A stretch of DNA of 64,000 bases from Flavobacterium cellulosilyticum. Lineage in GTDB: Bacteria; Bacteroidota; Bacteroidia; Flavobacteriales; Flavobacteriaceae. The DNA lies in the NCBI RefSeq assembly GCF_004349355.1, contig NZ_SMFK01000008.1, forward strand, positions 62,461 through 126,460, given 5' to 3'. Every line of letters begins with the position of its first letter. Position 1 is the stretch's first letter. A program made the translations under genes and the position numbers. The notes beneath the pieces are model-generated. The model was not told the DNA's origin. It saw only the letters and a list, made by a program, of their open reading frames with translations, and made no database searches. Below, piece after piece: positions 46,954-57,151 of the stretch.

Positions 46954-47910
46954 ATGAAAAAACCTATTCTATTCGCAACTTTAGTGTTGGTTCTTTTTTC
47001 ATGTCAAAACGAAACAACAGAATTAATTTCACCAGATACTAATTCAATTGCGCATCGTGGATGTGCAACTGAGGAAGTATTGGCAGAACAATTAGCGTCT
47101 GATCCAACTTTAGCCATAAGAATGAACGAAATTGAAGCATTCACTCAAAAAGCTCAATTTTATAGCAGCCGATTGGTAAATGGAAAAATTGTAATTCCTG
47201 TAGTAGTAAACGTATTGTATAACACTAACGCCGAAAATATTTCGGACACACAAATTCAATCTCAAATTGATGTTTTAAATCAAGATTTTACAGCTTCAAA
47301 TTCAGATTTTAATAAAATTCCTGATGAATTTGCTCTAGTAGCAGCAAATGTTGACATCACTTTTGAATTGGTAAATATTATTAGAAAATCTACTTCCAAA
47401 AAATCTTGGGGAACGAGAGATGCTATGAAAAAATCCAAACAAGGTGGAATCGACCCTACATCACCGGCTACCACTCTTAATCTTTGGTCTTGTAATATTG
47501 GTGGAGGAATTTTAGGATATGCTCAATTTCCTGGAGGTGCTGCAGCAACAGATGGAGTAGTTATTGATTCAGATTATTTTGGTTTATCAAGTACTTCTAG
47601 TTATCCTTATAATTTAGGCAGAACTGCATCTCATGAAGTAGGTCACTGGATGAATCTACGCCATATTTGGGGTGATGCTTCTTGCGGTAATGATCTAGTT
47701 GCAGATACACCTATTGCTAAAACAGCGAATTTTGGCGTTCCAAATTATCCTTATATAAGTACTTGTGGTACAGATAATCATGCCGAAATGACAATGAACT
47801 ATATGGATTATACTGATGACCGAGGAATGTATATGTTCACTAATGGTCAAAAATCCAGAATGTCTGCTTTATTTGTTTCTGGTGGAGTAAGATCTGGCTT
47901 TAGAAATTAA
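46954..47910 (+). CDS. Secreted zinc metalloprotease, M43 (pappalysin-like) family
   Basis: This lipoprotein-type leader (TLVLVLFSC, C17) is followed by a propeptide-like segment (HRGCATEEVLAEQLASDP) and a metzincin catalytic domain. The zinc site is H227-E228-VG-H231-WMNLR-H237, followed by the Met-turn MNYMDY near residue 283. Two disulfide-capable Cys pairs flank the site. Unlike many Bacteroidota relatives it ends right after the catalytic domain and has no T9SS sorting domain, so it is probably tethered to a membrane. About 220 bp of AT-rich DNA precedes it and a terminator follows. Confidence 0.9.
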   Translation: MKKPILFATLVLVLFSCQNETTELISPDTNSIAHRGCATEEVLAEQLASDPTLAIRMNEIEAFTQKAQFYSSRLVNGKIVIPVVVNVLYNTNAENISDTQIQSQIDVLNQDFTASNSDFNKIPDEFALVAANVDITFELVNIIRKSTSKKSWGTRDAMKKSKQGGIDPTSPATTLNLWSCNIGGGILGYAQFPGGAAATDGVVIDSDYFGLSSTSSYPYNLGRTASHEVGHWMNLRHIWGDASCGNDLVADTPIAKTANFGVPNYPYISTCGTDNHAEMTMNYMDYTDDRGMYMFTNGQKSRMSALFVSGGVRSGFRN

Positions 47911-47931
47911 TCTAAAACTTATTTAGCTACT

Positions 47932-47961
47932 AAACTCGCTACTTGTTAGCGAGTTTTTTTT
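47932..47961 (+). terminator. Rho-independent terminator
   Basis: AACTCGCTA and TAGCGAGTT pair around a short loop and are followed by a T-tract, directly after the metalloprotease gene. Confidence 0.88.
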
Positions 47962-47986
47962 ATCTTTATCAAAATAAATAAAAGCA

Positions 47987-49078
47987 ATGATTACGTCTAA
48001 AATAATAGCAAACGGAATTTTAAGGGCTATAACAATAATAGTTTTAGTTGCACTATTTATCTTTTTTTTATATCAAATTCAGTCCGTTTTAATATATCTA
48101 GTTGTGGCTTTGATACTTACATTAATAGGAAATCCAATTCTTGATTTCTTTAAAAAGAGATTAAAATTCAAACAAACTTTGTCCACAATAGTTACATTAG
48201 TTATTTTTATCCTGATTATTAGCTGTTTTGTATTGATGTTTATTCCATTAATTTCTACTCAAGGTCAAAATTTGTCACTTTTAAAAACATCAGAAATTGA
48301 GAAAAACTTAAATCAATTATTGAATCAAAGTTCTGCTTTTTTAGAAAGTTATCATATAGATTCTGAAAAAATGATTAAAGAAGCCAATATTGCTTCTAAA
48401 ATAAATTTCAATTTTATTCCAAATTTTTTAAATTCAATCATTGGGACAATCAGCAGTTTCGGTATGGGTTTAGCATCAGTATTATTTATAACTTTTTTCT
48501 TTCTAAAAGATAGATTGCTATTTGTTAAAGGATTAAAAAAATTAATTCCAGATAGTCAAGAAGTCAAAATAATACATTCATTACATAAGATTGATCATTT
48601 GCTTTCCCGTTATTTTATTGGTTTATTACTTCAATTATCTATTATCTTCCTATTATATCTAATTGTCTTATTTATTTTTGGGATTCCCAATCCATTTATC
48701 ATCGCATTTTTGTGTTCTGTTTTAAATATTGTCCCCTACATTGGCCCATTAATTGCCTCTGCCTTAGCAGCAATTTTAACAATGTTGAGTAATTTAGGAA
48801 ATGATTTTCAAACTGAAATATTACCTACAACAATCTTTGTCTTAATTGGTTTTTGGATTGTTCAAATCATTGATAACAACCTCTCACAACCTATTATTTT
48901 TTCAAAAAGTGTCAGTTCTCATCCATTGGAGATATTTCTAGTTATACTAATCGCAGGATTTCTTTCGGGAATTTTAGGGATGATAATTGCAGTTCCTTTT
49001 TATACTATTCTAAAAGTTATAGGAAAAGAATTCTTTCCAGAATATAAAATAATTCATCTATTAACTAAAAACATCTAA
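47987..49078 (+). CDS. AI-2E/PerM-family membrane protein
   Basis: The 363-residue inner-membrane protein shows the AI-2E transporter family pattern: N-terminal helices, a roughly 100-residue polar insertion (residues about 95-145), and then a block of hydrophobic helices with GIPNPFIIAFLCSVLNIVPYIGPLIAS and the C-terminal ISRP-like region LSQPIIFSKSVSSHPLEIFL. Some members transport autoinducer-2 or act as Na+/H+ antiporters, so the substrate is not given. A paralogue lies at 57152..58234. The methyltransferase gene starts 2 bp after its stop. Confidence 0.9.
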   Translation: MITSKIIANGILRAITIIVLVALFIFFLYQIQSVLIYLVVALILTLIGNPILDFFKKRLKFKQTLSTIVTLVIFILIISCFVLMFIPLISTQGQNLSLLKTSEIEKNLNQLLNQSSAFLESYHIDSEKMIKEANIASKINFNFIPNFLNSIIGTISSFGMGLASVLFITFFFLKDRLLFVKGLKKLIPDSQEVKIIHSLHKIDHLLSRYFIGLLLQLSIIFLLYLIVLFIFGIPNPFIIAFLCSVLNIVPYIGPLIASALAAILTMLSNLGNDFQTEILPTTIFVLIGFWIVQIIDNNLSQPIIFSKSVSSHPLEIFLVILIAGFLSGILGMIIAVPFYTILKVIGKEFFPEYKIIHLLTKNI

Positions 49079-49080
49079 TT

Positions 49081-50259
49081 TTGGATTTAAACATTCTTAA
49101 TCCTAAAATTCAAGAATTTATTAATTCAAATATCGGCTTTTCTGTTTCAAATCTAGCTTTGCAAAAAAATCCATTTTCAGGATTAGATTGGATTCAAATA
49201 TTGAATCAAATTGAAGCTAAGACAAAAGCAAAAACTAAATTACCCACTTGGTTTGCAACTAAAAACATAATTTACCCCAGTAAAATATCAGTCGAACAAA
49301 CTTCATCAGAAAAAACAGCTCTTTACAAATCTTCAATAATTACGGGCGAGAGCTTAATTGATTTGACTGGTGGTTTTGGCATTGATGATTACTATTTTGC
49401 TCAGAATTTAAAATCCGTAGTTCATTGTGAAATAAACCCGGCACTTTCGGCTATTGTACAACACAATTACGTGCAGTTAAATAGCATAAACATTGATTGT
49501 CAAACAGGAGATAGCATAGAAATAATAACCCGTTTAAACAAAAAATGGGACTGGATTTATATTGATCCATCAAGGAGAAATGATTCAAAAGGCAAAGTTT
49601 TTATGTTGAAAGATTGTTTGCCAAATGTACCTGAAAATCTTAACATCTATTTCAACTATTCCAATTCAATTTTACTAAAAACAGCACCATTATTGGATAT
49701 TTCGGCTGGTTTAACTGAATTAAGCCATGTAAAGGCAATTCATATTGTAGCTTTAGAAAATGAAGTAAAAGAATTGTTATGGGAATTACACAAGGATTAT
49801 TCTGGCACTATTAGCATGAAAACTGTCAATATTTTAAAAACTAAAACAGAACAATTTGAATTTGTTTTGGGCGAAAATGAAGGTGTCACAAATTATACTG
49901 TACCTCAAGAATTTTTATACGAACCCAATAGTGCCATAATGAAATCGGGCGGTTTCGAAGAAGTGGGATTATTTTATGATTTGAATAAACTACATAAACA
50001 TTCTCATTTATATACCAATTCTTCTTTAGTTTCATTTCCTGGAAGAATTTTTGAAATAGAGAAGTCAATCTCTTATAACAAAACAGATATGAAAGCGTTT
50101 TTAGAAGGAAAAAAAATCAATATTACTACCCGCAATTTTCCTGACTCTGTTGAAAACATTCGAAAAAAATGGAAAATAAAAGAAGGAGGAAATCAATATT
50201 GTTTTTTTACAACAGACGTAAATGACAATAAAATTGTTTTAATTTGCAAAAAAATATAA
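49081..50259 (+). CDS. Class I SAM-dependent methyltransferase with THUMP-like C-terminal domain
   Basis: The 392-residue cytoplasmic protein has the SAM-binding motif LIDLTGGFGIDDYYFA, an acidic loop (VHCEINPALS) and the post-motif WIYIDPSRRNDSKGKV, which resembles the (D/N)PPY-type site. The C-terminal 100 residues look like the THUMP-like domain seen in a Bacteroidota family of predicted RNA methyltransferases. The target is unknown. The start codon is TTG at 49081, as the homologous N-terminus LNPKIQEFI begins nearby. It overlaps the operon of the AI-2E gene. Confidence 0.8.
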   Translation: MDLNILNPKIQEFINSNIGFSVSNLALQKNPFSGLDWIQILNQIEAKTKAKTKLPTWFATKNIIYPSKISVEQTSSEKTALYKSSIITGESLIDLTGGFGIDDYYFAQNLKSVVHCEINPALSAIVQHNYVQLNSINIDCQTGDSIEIITRLNKKWDWIYIDPSRRNDSKGKVFMLKDCLPNVPENLNIYFNYSNSILLKTAPLLDISAGLTELSHVKAIHIVALENEVKELLWELHKDYSGTISMKTVNILKTKTEQFEFVLGENEGVTNYTVPQEFLYEPNSAIMKSGGFEEVGLFYDLNKLHKHSHLYTNSSLVSFPGRIFEIEKSISYNKTDMKAFLEGKKINITTRNFPDSVENIRKKWKIKEGGNQYCFFTTDVNDNKIVLICKKI

Positions 50260-50263
50260 TATA

Positions 50264-50830
50264 ATGAAACAATTCCTATTCGCCCTATTATTCTTGATAA
50301 GCTGTACTCTATTTGCTCAACAACCATGTGAATACAGTCAGAACGTTAAAGATTCTATTGGAATTTATAAATCTACCAAAGAATACATTATTTATGAGAA
50401 AAATTTTGCAGGTAATACTAATTATATTTTCTATTCTCTAGAATCGACTGACGGTATGCCCACATTAAAAATTAGTTTTATTCAAAAAAGCAAAGAGTTT
50501 ATTAAAACCAATTGCTTGGATAAAAATTCGAAATTATACTTACAATTAAATAATGGAAAAGTCATTACCCTTATTCACATTGATCAAGAAGTTTGCGGCT
50601 CAATGATTCGTGATAACAATGGTTTTGATAATCGCCTTTTAACAGCTAACTTTATGTTCATTAAAGGCTCTATAGAAGATTTAAAAAGTTCTCCAGTAAA
50701 TTTGATGAGAATAAAATATTTGACAGATGTAGAAGATTATGTCATTAAAAAAGAATTTCAATCGGAATTAGACAATAAAATTTACAATCCAGAAACCTAT
50801 TTTATCAATTATTTGCAGTGTATTGAATAA
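50264..50830 (+). CDS. Exported protein of unknown function
   Basis: I do not recognise this 188-residue protein. It has a signal peptide (FLFALLFLISCTLFAQ) and about four cysteines in the mature part (CEY, NCLDK, VCGSM and the C-terminal QCIE), which could form two disulfides. The body is mixed alpha/beta with no known motif. It starts 5 bp after the methyltransferase stop and its own stop abuts that of the convergent dipeptidase gene. Confidence 0.65.
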   Translation: MKQFLFALLFLISCTLFAQQPCEYSQNVKDSIGIYKSTKEYIIYEKNFAGNTNYIFYSLESTDGMPTLKISFIQKSKEFIKTNCLDKNSKLYLQLNNGKVITLIHIDQEVCGSMIRDNNGFDNRLLTANFMFIKGSIEDLKSSPVNLMRIKYLTDVEDYVIKKEFQSELDNKIYNPETYFINYLQCIE

Positions 50831-51499
50831 CTAATTGCATTTCCATTTTACATTTGAAACTTTATCATTTAGAGCCGATTTTAAATTATAATGCCACCAT
50901 TCTGAATCGAAGGAATTAAATCCATTTTCTGTCATAATAATTTTCAATAATAATCTATTTTCTTTTATTTTTTCAGAAAAATTGGTATAATTATGACTGG
51001 CTTCTATTCCAAAAAAGTCAAATGGAGTACCCATATCCAGCTCTACCCCATTGGCATCAACTAATGTTATATCTATGGCTCCTCCTCTATTGTGTATCGA
51101 TCCTTTATTTGGATCGGCAACATAAGTGGGATTTGGAACCAATTCCCACATTTTTTTTTGTATATCCAATGGTCTATAACAATCATATAATTTGATTTTA
51201 AAACCCATTTTCACAAAGATATTATTTGCTTTTACCAATGCTTTTACGGTTTTCAATCGCAATAAGCATTCGGCACAATCATATACTTTAGCTTTCAAAA
51301 AATTATCTGGAGTGGCATATTTCATATCATAAATAAAATCTTTACTGTACTCTTTTAGATTGACGAATGCTGTATCTTTTACTTCATTTTGATTTTCAAT
51401 AGTGCTTTTAGGAATTACAGTTTGTGATTTACAGGAAATATAACAGAAAATTAGCCCAATAATAACTAAAGATTTAAATTGAAAAATCATAAATTTCAT
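50831..51499 (-). CDS. D-Ala-D-Ala dipeptidase of the VanX/DdpX type (M15D), lipoprotein
   Basis: This 222-residue protein has a lipoprotein leader (LVIIGLIFCYISC, C23) and the M15 zinc site: H136 and D143 in SIHNRGGAIDITLVD and the catalytic E200 and ligand H203 in SEWWHYN. These match VanX-type enzymes that hydrolyse D-Ala-D-Ala dipeptides. In an organism without vancomycin-resistance genes nearby it more likely recycles cell-wall dipeptides than confers resistance. It is convergent with, and touches, the hypothetical gene at 50264..50830. Confidence 0.88.
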   Translation of the reverse strand: MKFMIFQFKSLVIIGLIFCYISCKSQTVIPKSTIENQNEVKDTAFVNLKEYSKDFIYDMKYATPDNFLKAKVYDCAECLLRLKTVKALVKANNIFVKMGFKIKLYDCYRPLDIQKKMWELVPNPTYVADPNKGSIHNRGGAIDITLVDANGVELDMGTPFDFFGIEASHNYTNFSEKIKENRLLLKIIMTENGFNSFDSEWWHYNLKSALNDKVSNVKWKCN

Positions 51500-51552
51500 T
51501 TTTTTATAAAAATAACAAATTAAGAAGAGTTTATACGAAAATTATTAAATAA

Positions 51553-51576
51553 AAAAAACAGCACTTTCTCAAGTGC
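51553..51576 (-). terminator. Terminator after the T9SS protein gene
   Basis: GCACTT and AAGTGC pair around a 4-nt loop with a T-tract on the minus strand. It follows the gene that ends at 51619. Confidence 0.65.
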
Positions 51577-51618
51577 CATTTTAAATATTCATTTTTATTT
51601 AGCTAAATATACAAATAC

Positions 51619-54600
51619 TTATTTTTTAAGTATTTTTTTTGTAATTGTACCTTTGTCTGTAGTAACTTTTACAATATATGTTCCTCGTTGAACATTAAAA
51701 GGAATTTCGATTGAATTTGAATTTGATTTTTTTTCAGTTTTAATAAGTGATTGACCCAAAATCGTGTATATAGTTACATCTTTGATAGTACAATTTGAAT
51801 TTTGTATAATCTTCAAATTGTTTTGTGCTTCATTATTGTAAATCAACACCATAGATTCAGGCAATTCATTTGTTTTTATTGCAAGTGTTTCTTTATTTTT
51901 AAATGTCATTTCAAAACGAGAATTATAAGTACCTTTTTCTAAAGTGACATTAGCTTCATGTTCCGTTATATCATAAAAAACATCCGCTTCTTTGTCATGA
52001 ATTAGTATTCGAACCTCTTCATTCAACCGCTCTGTTTCATCTACCATAAATTTCACATCTCCTCCTGATACATTAGACTTAACTCCTAAAGGATACGATT
52101 TTGAAACATCGAATACTCCAACTCCTTGAATTGAATATTCTAAATTATTTATTATAAAATAGGAATCATTTTCTTGAGTTTCTATTTGATACCCATCATA
52201 GCCTACATCTAATCCATCAGTGGCTCCAGAAATCATGAATCCAATTAATAATTGTCGATGAAAATCATTTGCGGTAAACCCAAGTCTGATTTTGGTTTCA
52301 AAATTATTATAAATAACATCATTACTATTATCATTGAAACGACTTATAGTGGTAGTTTTTGCTGTATTAGATTTGGTTTTAAATAATGTATTTGAAACAG
52401 GATGAGAAACATCATCTACATCATTTTCTTTAATAAATAAACGCTGATTATTATTAAATAGTATTGCTTTATTACCACTAGAAGTCACTGCACCATTAAC
52501 AAAGAACCCCTGTCCTACGGGTATAAATTGGTATGGATTTTTAGTACTTGTACCGATACCGCTAATTTGTGATGGAGCAATTGGAGGTGTTCCCCCCACT
52601 AATGTTAATGCTGCATATCCACCTGAATATTCTGACAACACATGAGAAGCATTTGTAGGTGAATGTTGCCAAAAATAAAGTGTCCCATCAATAACATCTA
52701 CTGCATTGGTTCCACCATGAGCAACTGAAATATTATCATAAATAAATTTATAAGCATCTAAAGCCGATGGATAAGGATTCCCAACCAAAAACAAATTGTC
52801 TGGCAAAACAGAATTACAATTTATTAAACCATTGAATGGTTTTCCAATAAAGGTGTAATTTTGAGCTATAGAATTAGTTGCGTCAACAGAACCAACACCT
52901 TTCAGAGTAAATCCTTGTGATGGTTTAATTGGATCTGTTTCATTAAAATGAATCCAATTTGAATATTCTGATCCGTTTTCGAATTTGTATAACCAATATC
53001 GTGCTAAACTTATTGACGAACTTTGACTACCATTCAATCCATTAACCCAGTTTATGTTTTGTGGATTAGTTGTTGTGCCACTTTTAAATACAGTATTAAC
53101 AGTTAGATTATTATTTATTGCCACTGAGTTTGTTGGCCCAACAGGAGAACTCCAATAGTTATAATTGTATTTGTTAACCGATCCTTGTTGCGTTCTTTTA
53201 ATATAACCCATGCTATTAACATCTAATTCGCTATTTAATGTTTGAATTAATTGTGAACGCCCAGTCAAATCAATTACTCCATCCAATTTTAAATAATGAG
53301 AAATTTCTATTTTACTGTCATTACTTACTTTTAATGTTTTATAATTTGACGAATCAGTTCCTAAAACAGTTAGCCCTAGTAGGGTCATATTACCTGTTGA
53401 TTCAATGTTATGATTTATATTAACAATACACCCATTTACTATTGGTTTTGTAGTTTTATTTACAATAGAGATGTCATTAGGTATTTTTTGAATGGATCCA
53501 TTTTTCCAAATTGCTGAATCACTCCATATTCCATCAGCTATAGTTTCATAAGGTAATGGAGCTGTTTGTGTCCCCACAATTTGTTTGTTTTTATTCAAAT
53601 ATTTTATTCTTAAAAAATTACGATCATCAGTTAAGCCTTCAACAGTTGTACCATAAAAAGAATTAAAATCGTAATACGTTTTCAATCGATTCCAAGCTAT
53701 AGAATTCACTTCATTTTTTATAACAGAATAAGGTAATATGGCGCCATCTACAGTATTATCTGGAGAATACTTAACGATTTCCTGATTCATTAAGTAATTA
53801 ACCTGCTTTGCTACTAATGCTTTATCCCAAATATGAATTTGATCAATTTCACCTCTAAATGGTGCAATAATTGAATTCTTATTTATATATAATGCTCCTA
53901 CTGAAAATCTTGAAAAATTAGGCGTTGGATTAGTTAGATTAAACGTAGAGGTGTCTAATATTCCATCAATATATAAATCAGCACTTCCTTCATAATAAAC
54001 CGCTACTATATTATGCCATTTGTTATCTGCTATTATTGTATTAGATGTAAATTGAGTAAGACCATCCCAAAATACTTCAATTTTATTTGCAGCGTTTAAT
54101 TGGATTCCAAAATTGACCCCTTTGCCAATAATCGTTTTATTAGTTGCACTTGAACCATCATTTCTAATCCAACAACCAATAGTAAATGAACCACTATTTA
54201 GATTTAAATTATATTCTCCTACTAAAAAATCAGGGTCAGTTGCCGAAATTTTTACTTGGTATTTACCTTCTACTTTGGTTGATTTTCCGAATGTAAAATA
54301 TTTCGTTCCATCAAAATCATACCAAGTCTGTAAATTGCCTTGACCATCCGATTTTAAAGGAACTATATCTACAATATTAGCATCGCCAAAACTAGCATCA
54401 TCACTTACGATTAAAGTATACTCTTCATTTGCTAATTTTGAAAACGAACTGAATGCCGTTGCTGGAATACCCACAATTACATTCCCTACATCACCACCAG
54501 TTTCTACAATTTTCCATTTTTTATTGATTCGTATTGTATTTGTTGTTAATCCAGCTGCAATAGTAGAAGAATTTGAACTACCAGCAGTATATGTGCCATT

Positions 54601-56505
54601 ATCAGAACCCCATATCAAAAAGTTTTTATCAATTGGAAATTCATTAATATTGGCACTATTAGTAGCCGATATTTCACCCAAACCAATAGTTACTACATTA
54701 GTTTCATTACTACTTTTAGATTGTTTTTGATTTAAATCAGAACCAACATCGTTACCTATACCGGCAATATTATAATTATATCCTACATTTGAGGTCGCAT
54801 TCCAAATAATTGCTCCTACAGAATTTATATAATTTTTACTTGTACCATTAACTCCTAATGTGATTCCATATTTTATAGCTAAATACGTCTCTATTTTAGG
54901 TCGATCACTATCAGGTACTCTTGCAGCAAATGAAATAATCTCTGCAATCCTACCATTCAAATTTCCAAAAGTTCCTCCATTTACATTTTTACCTAAATTA
55001 TAGGGTGTCCCTTTCCATAACCCAGCGTCATTATAACCTAAATTAGTATAGGTTGTATTGATACTTGTCTGATTTCCTGAATCTATTGAGTTGAATAATA
55101 AATCTACACCATTTGAAGCAGTTGTAGTTTTATTTCTAGTATTTATTATGCCTGCTTTTGTATAACTTCCGCTAGCATCAGCAACTGTAAAATAATTACC
55201 CGTTGTTGTTTGCCACTGATTAAACCATAATTTTTCATTGGATAATCTACTAGTAAAATCTCCTAGTCCAATTCCAGAATTTTCATTTGGAACTATTGGA
55301 TATGGCGCTCCTTCCGTTGCTGGTTTTGGTTCAGATGTACCAGAAATTATTGTCATTGCAGCTCCATTTGTTGCATCCGATTCCATGACAATGAAGGTTT
55401 CCTGTGTATAATATCCGTTTTCAGTATTGTATAAAAACTGATTTAATGTATTGCCGTTATTTTCAAATTTAACAACTGGATTATAATTAATATTGCCACT
55501 TGCACTATTTATAAAAGTAGGTTGTTTTGTGATATCTGATTGACTGGCATCTTTACCGTGTGAACCTAAATCTTTCCACAGTGGCACTTTATTTCCAGTA
55601 CCAAGATTCATTCCTCGATTTGCTTTTAACCAAAGTCTAAAATCGGCGTTAATACCTCCGGGACCAACTACATTGGGATTATAACCTTCACCATTTACAA
55701 CAAAAGTATAAGGGTTCTTTGTTCCATCATTACTCGGAATAGTTATAATTGCTGATTTGGTACCTGTAGATTGAGGAGTAAATCGAATTACCAAAGAAGC
55801 TGTACTGCCGGGTTCTATAGTTGAAGTTGATAATGATACTATTGAAAAATCGGGAGAAGGAAGCCCTGTTTGTGGGTTGTACGTCAAACTCGTTAATGCG
55901 CCAAGAGTCAAAGGACAGGTTCCTGTATTTGAAATTGTATAGGTTCTTGTTACAGATGTCAAAACATCAATTGTTCCAAAACGAGTTCCATTTATTGAGA
56001 TTGGTGCAGTTTGTCCATTAGAAATAGGCTGTGTAGGCGAACCTCCTAGCACTGAAATCACTGGTGCATTAGTATAGGTTATTACAAAACTAAATGTAGC
56101 ATAATTTGAGGCATTCGAATATATAGTTACAACTGTTGATTGTGGGGATGAACTACATGCAAAATTATTTTTGCGAATTTTAAATTTCCCAACTTCCCCT
56201 TTTTTAATGTTTGAACTTGATAAACCAGATGAAATAACAAAATTACTGTTACTTAAGGTTATATTTTGAATTTCTAATGTAGGGTTCCCTTGGTTAGGGA
56301 TATTAATTATTGAATACTCAATTTCTGTAGATTGACCATAGTCTACATTGCCAGCATTAACAATATTTACTGATGGACTACCATAACTTAGAAATAAAGC
56401 TGGATTTGCTTGGGAAAAACTCACAAACGATCTTAATATAAAAACAATAATTATAAGTTCTTTTGGTATAATTAATTTCATAAGCACATTTATAAATTGC
56501 TTCAT
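51619..56505 (-). CDS. Giant secreted T9SS protein with choice-of-anchor, LamG and sorting domains
   Basis: This 1,628-residue surface or secreted protein starts with a signal peptide ending SFVSFSQ. Two or more immunoglobulin-like choice-of-anchor D domains (about 30-280) follow, with the phrases FVISSGLSSSNIKKGEVG and TIEPGSTASLVIRFTPQSTG. Then comes a DUF8202-like region (about 285-560, ADFRLWLKANRGMNLGTG through LAIKYGITLGVNG). A LamG-like jellyroll lies at about 765-900 (FTIGCWIRNDGSS, KWHNIVAVYYEGSADLYIDG). The last 75 residues form a type A sorting domain ending ILKK, which directs export by the type IX system. No catalytic domain is evident, so adhesion or carbohydrate binding is a guess. 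Confidence 0.85.
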   Translation of the reverse strand: MKQFINVLMKLIIPKELIIIVFILRSFVSFSQANPALFLSYGSPSVNIVNAGNVDYGQSTEIEYSIINIPNQGNPTLEIQNITLSNSNFVISSGLSSSNIKKGEVGKFKIRKNNFACSSSPQSTVVTIYSNASNYATFSFVITYTNAPVISVLGGSPTQPISNGQTAPISINGTRFGTIDVLTSVTRTYTISNTGTCPLTLGALTSLTYNPQTGLPSPDFSIVSLSTSTIEPGSTASLVIRFTPQSTGTKSAIITIPSNDGTKNPYTFVVNGEGYNPNVVGPGGINADFRLWLKANRGMNLGTGNKVPLWKDLGSHGKDASQSDITKQPTFINSASGNINYNPVVKFENNGNTLNQFLYNTENGYYTQETFIVMESDATNGAAMTIISGTSEPKPATEGAPYPIVPNENSGIGLGDFTSRLSNEKLWFNQWQTTTGNYFTVADASGSYTKAGIINTRNKTTTASNGVDLLFNSIDSGNQTSINTTYTNLGYNDAGLWKGTPYNLGKNVNGGTFGNLNGRIAEIISFAARVPDSDRPKIETYLAIKYGITLGVNGTSKNYINSVGAIIWNATSNVGYNYNIAGIGNDVGSDLNQKQSKSSNETNVVTIGLGEISATNSANINEFPIDKNFLIWGSDNGTYTAGSSNSSTIAAGLTTNTIRINKKWKIVETGGDVGNVIVGIPATAFSSFSKLANEEYTLIVSDDASFGDANIVDIVPLKSDGQGNLQTWYDFDGTKYFTFGKSTKVEGKYQVKISATDPDFLVGEYNLNLNSGSFTIGCWIRNDGSSATNKTIIGKGVNFGIQLNAANKIEVFWDGLTQFTSNTIIADNKWHNIVAVYYEGSADLYIDGILDTSTFNLTNPTPNFSRFSVGALYINKNSIIAPFRGEIDQIHIWDKALVAKQVNYLMNQEIVKYSPDNTVDGAILPYSVIKNEVNSIAWNRLKTYYDFNSFYGTTVEGLTDDRNFLRIKYLNKNKQIVGTQTAPLPYETIADGIWSDSAIWKNGSIQKIPNDISIVNKTTKPIVNGCIVNINHNIESTGNMTLLGLTVLGTDSSNYKTLKVSNDSKIEISHYLKLDGVIDLTGRSQLIQTLNSELDVNSMGYIKRTQQGSVNKYNYNYWSSPVGPTNSVAINNNLTVNTVFKSGTTTNPQNINWVNGLNGSQSSSISLARYWLYKFENGSEYSNWIHFNETDPIKPSQGFTLKGVGSVDATNSIAQNYTFIGKPFNGLINCNSVLPDNLFLVGNPYPSALDAYKFIYDNISVAHGGTNAVDVIDGTLYFWQHSPTNASHVLSEYSGGYAALTLVGGTPPIAPSQISGIGTSTKNPYQFIPVGQGFFVNGAVTSSGNKAILFNNNQRLFIKENDVDDVSHPVSNTLFKTKSNTAKTTTISRFNDNSNDVIYNNFETKIRLGFTANDFHRQLLIGFMISGATDGLDVGYDGYQIETQENDSYFIINNLEYSIQGVGVFDVSKSYPLGVKSNVSGGDVKFMVDETERLNEEVRILIHDKEADVFYDITEHEANVTLEKGTYNSRFEMTFKNKETLAIKTNELPESMVLIYNNEAQNNLKIIQNSNCTIKDVTIYTILGQSLIKTEKKSNSNSIEIPFNVQRGTYIVKVTTDKGTITKKILKK

Positions 56506-57151
56506 TTTAAATCGTTTTCAAAAATAAATTAAATAAACAATAAAATCAGTTCAAATACCGTATTAATCGACAAAATACACGTTTAATGCAAGAAAATACT
56601 TTAATTATTTTTTTTCATACTAAAAATATTACTTATTAACACCTAATTTAGAATGCAAAAGACTTGAAATAAAAAATTAATTGTAAAGTATTTCAGTAGA
56701 TAAATAAAAAATCATTGCTCAAATTTAATTTGACAATCCAGAAAATATTAAATTACGTGTAGTAACAATTGGAAAGTAAAATGCCTTTTTTACGACTAAA
56801 TCATTAGCGACTTCTTCTACTAAATTACCTACTAGAAAAGAGAATTTTGAGTTTGGTTTTTAGCGACCAAATTTACTTCGTAAGGAAAAGCAAATTGTTG
56901 TATGGGTTGGTGCGCTAACCATTTCTCTTCGTCTTCTGGTTTTGAAAGTTGTTTTTATTTAATAGTTGCTCGCGTGAGGGATGTAGTGGAGCTCTTTTTT
57001 ATTTACATAGCCAAGGGTTTAAACCCTTGGTTATGTAAATAAAAAAAGCGGGAACGAAAGCCCGACCCGAAGTTTTTACGGAGGGGCACGCCCAAAAAAC
57101 AAAAAAATTGATATAGAATTAGATCATTATTTTGATTAATTTTTAGAACAA
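56506..57151. other. Gene-poor gap with a coding-like remnant and a repeat
   Basis: The stretch holds no complete gene. On the minus strand 56832..56954 reads KPEDEEKWLAHQPIQQFAFP and continues briefly to a stop, with coding-like composition. It may be the stump of a gene cut off by the repeat at 56972..57093. The remaining bases are AT-rich with no recognisable structure. Confidence 0.4.
56972..57093. repeat. Dispersed structured repeat, copy 2, with 40-bp perfect-type hairpin centre
   Basis: It shares the ends and blocks of the element at 29284..29387 (GCGTGAGGGAT, GTGGAGCTCTTTTTT, AAAAAAAGCGGGAACG, AGCCCGACCC, CACGCCC). The centre differs: 57001..57040 is a palindrome with 20-bp arms and one G-T pair (core CCAAGGGTTTAAACCCTTGG). 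This is what a variable apical stem on a conserved base would look like. Confidence 0.75.

Noticed and set aside
50831..51499. Vancomycin-resistance gene
   Set aside because: The enzyme is VanX-like but no vanH, vanA or regulator genes are present; cell-wall dipeptide recycling is likelier.
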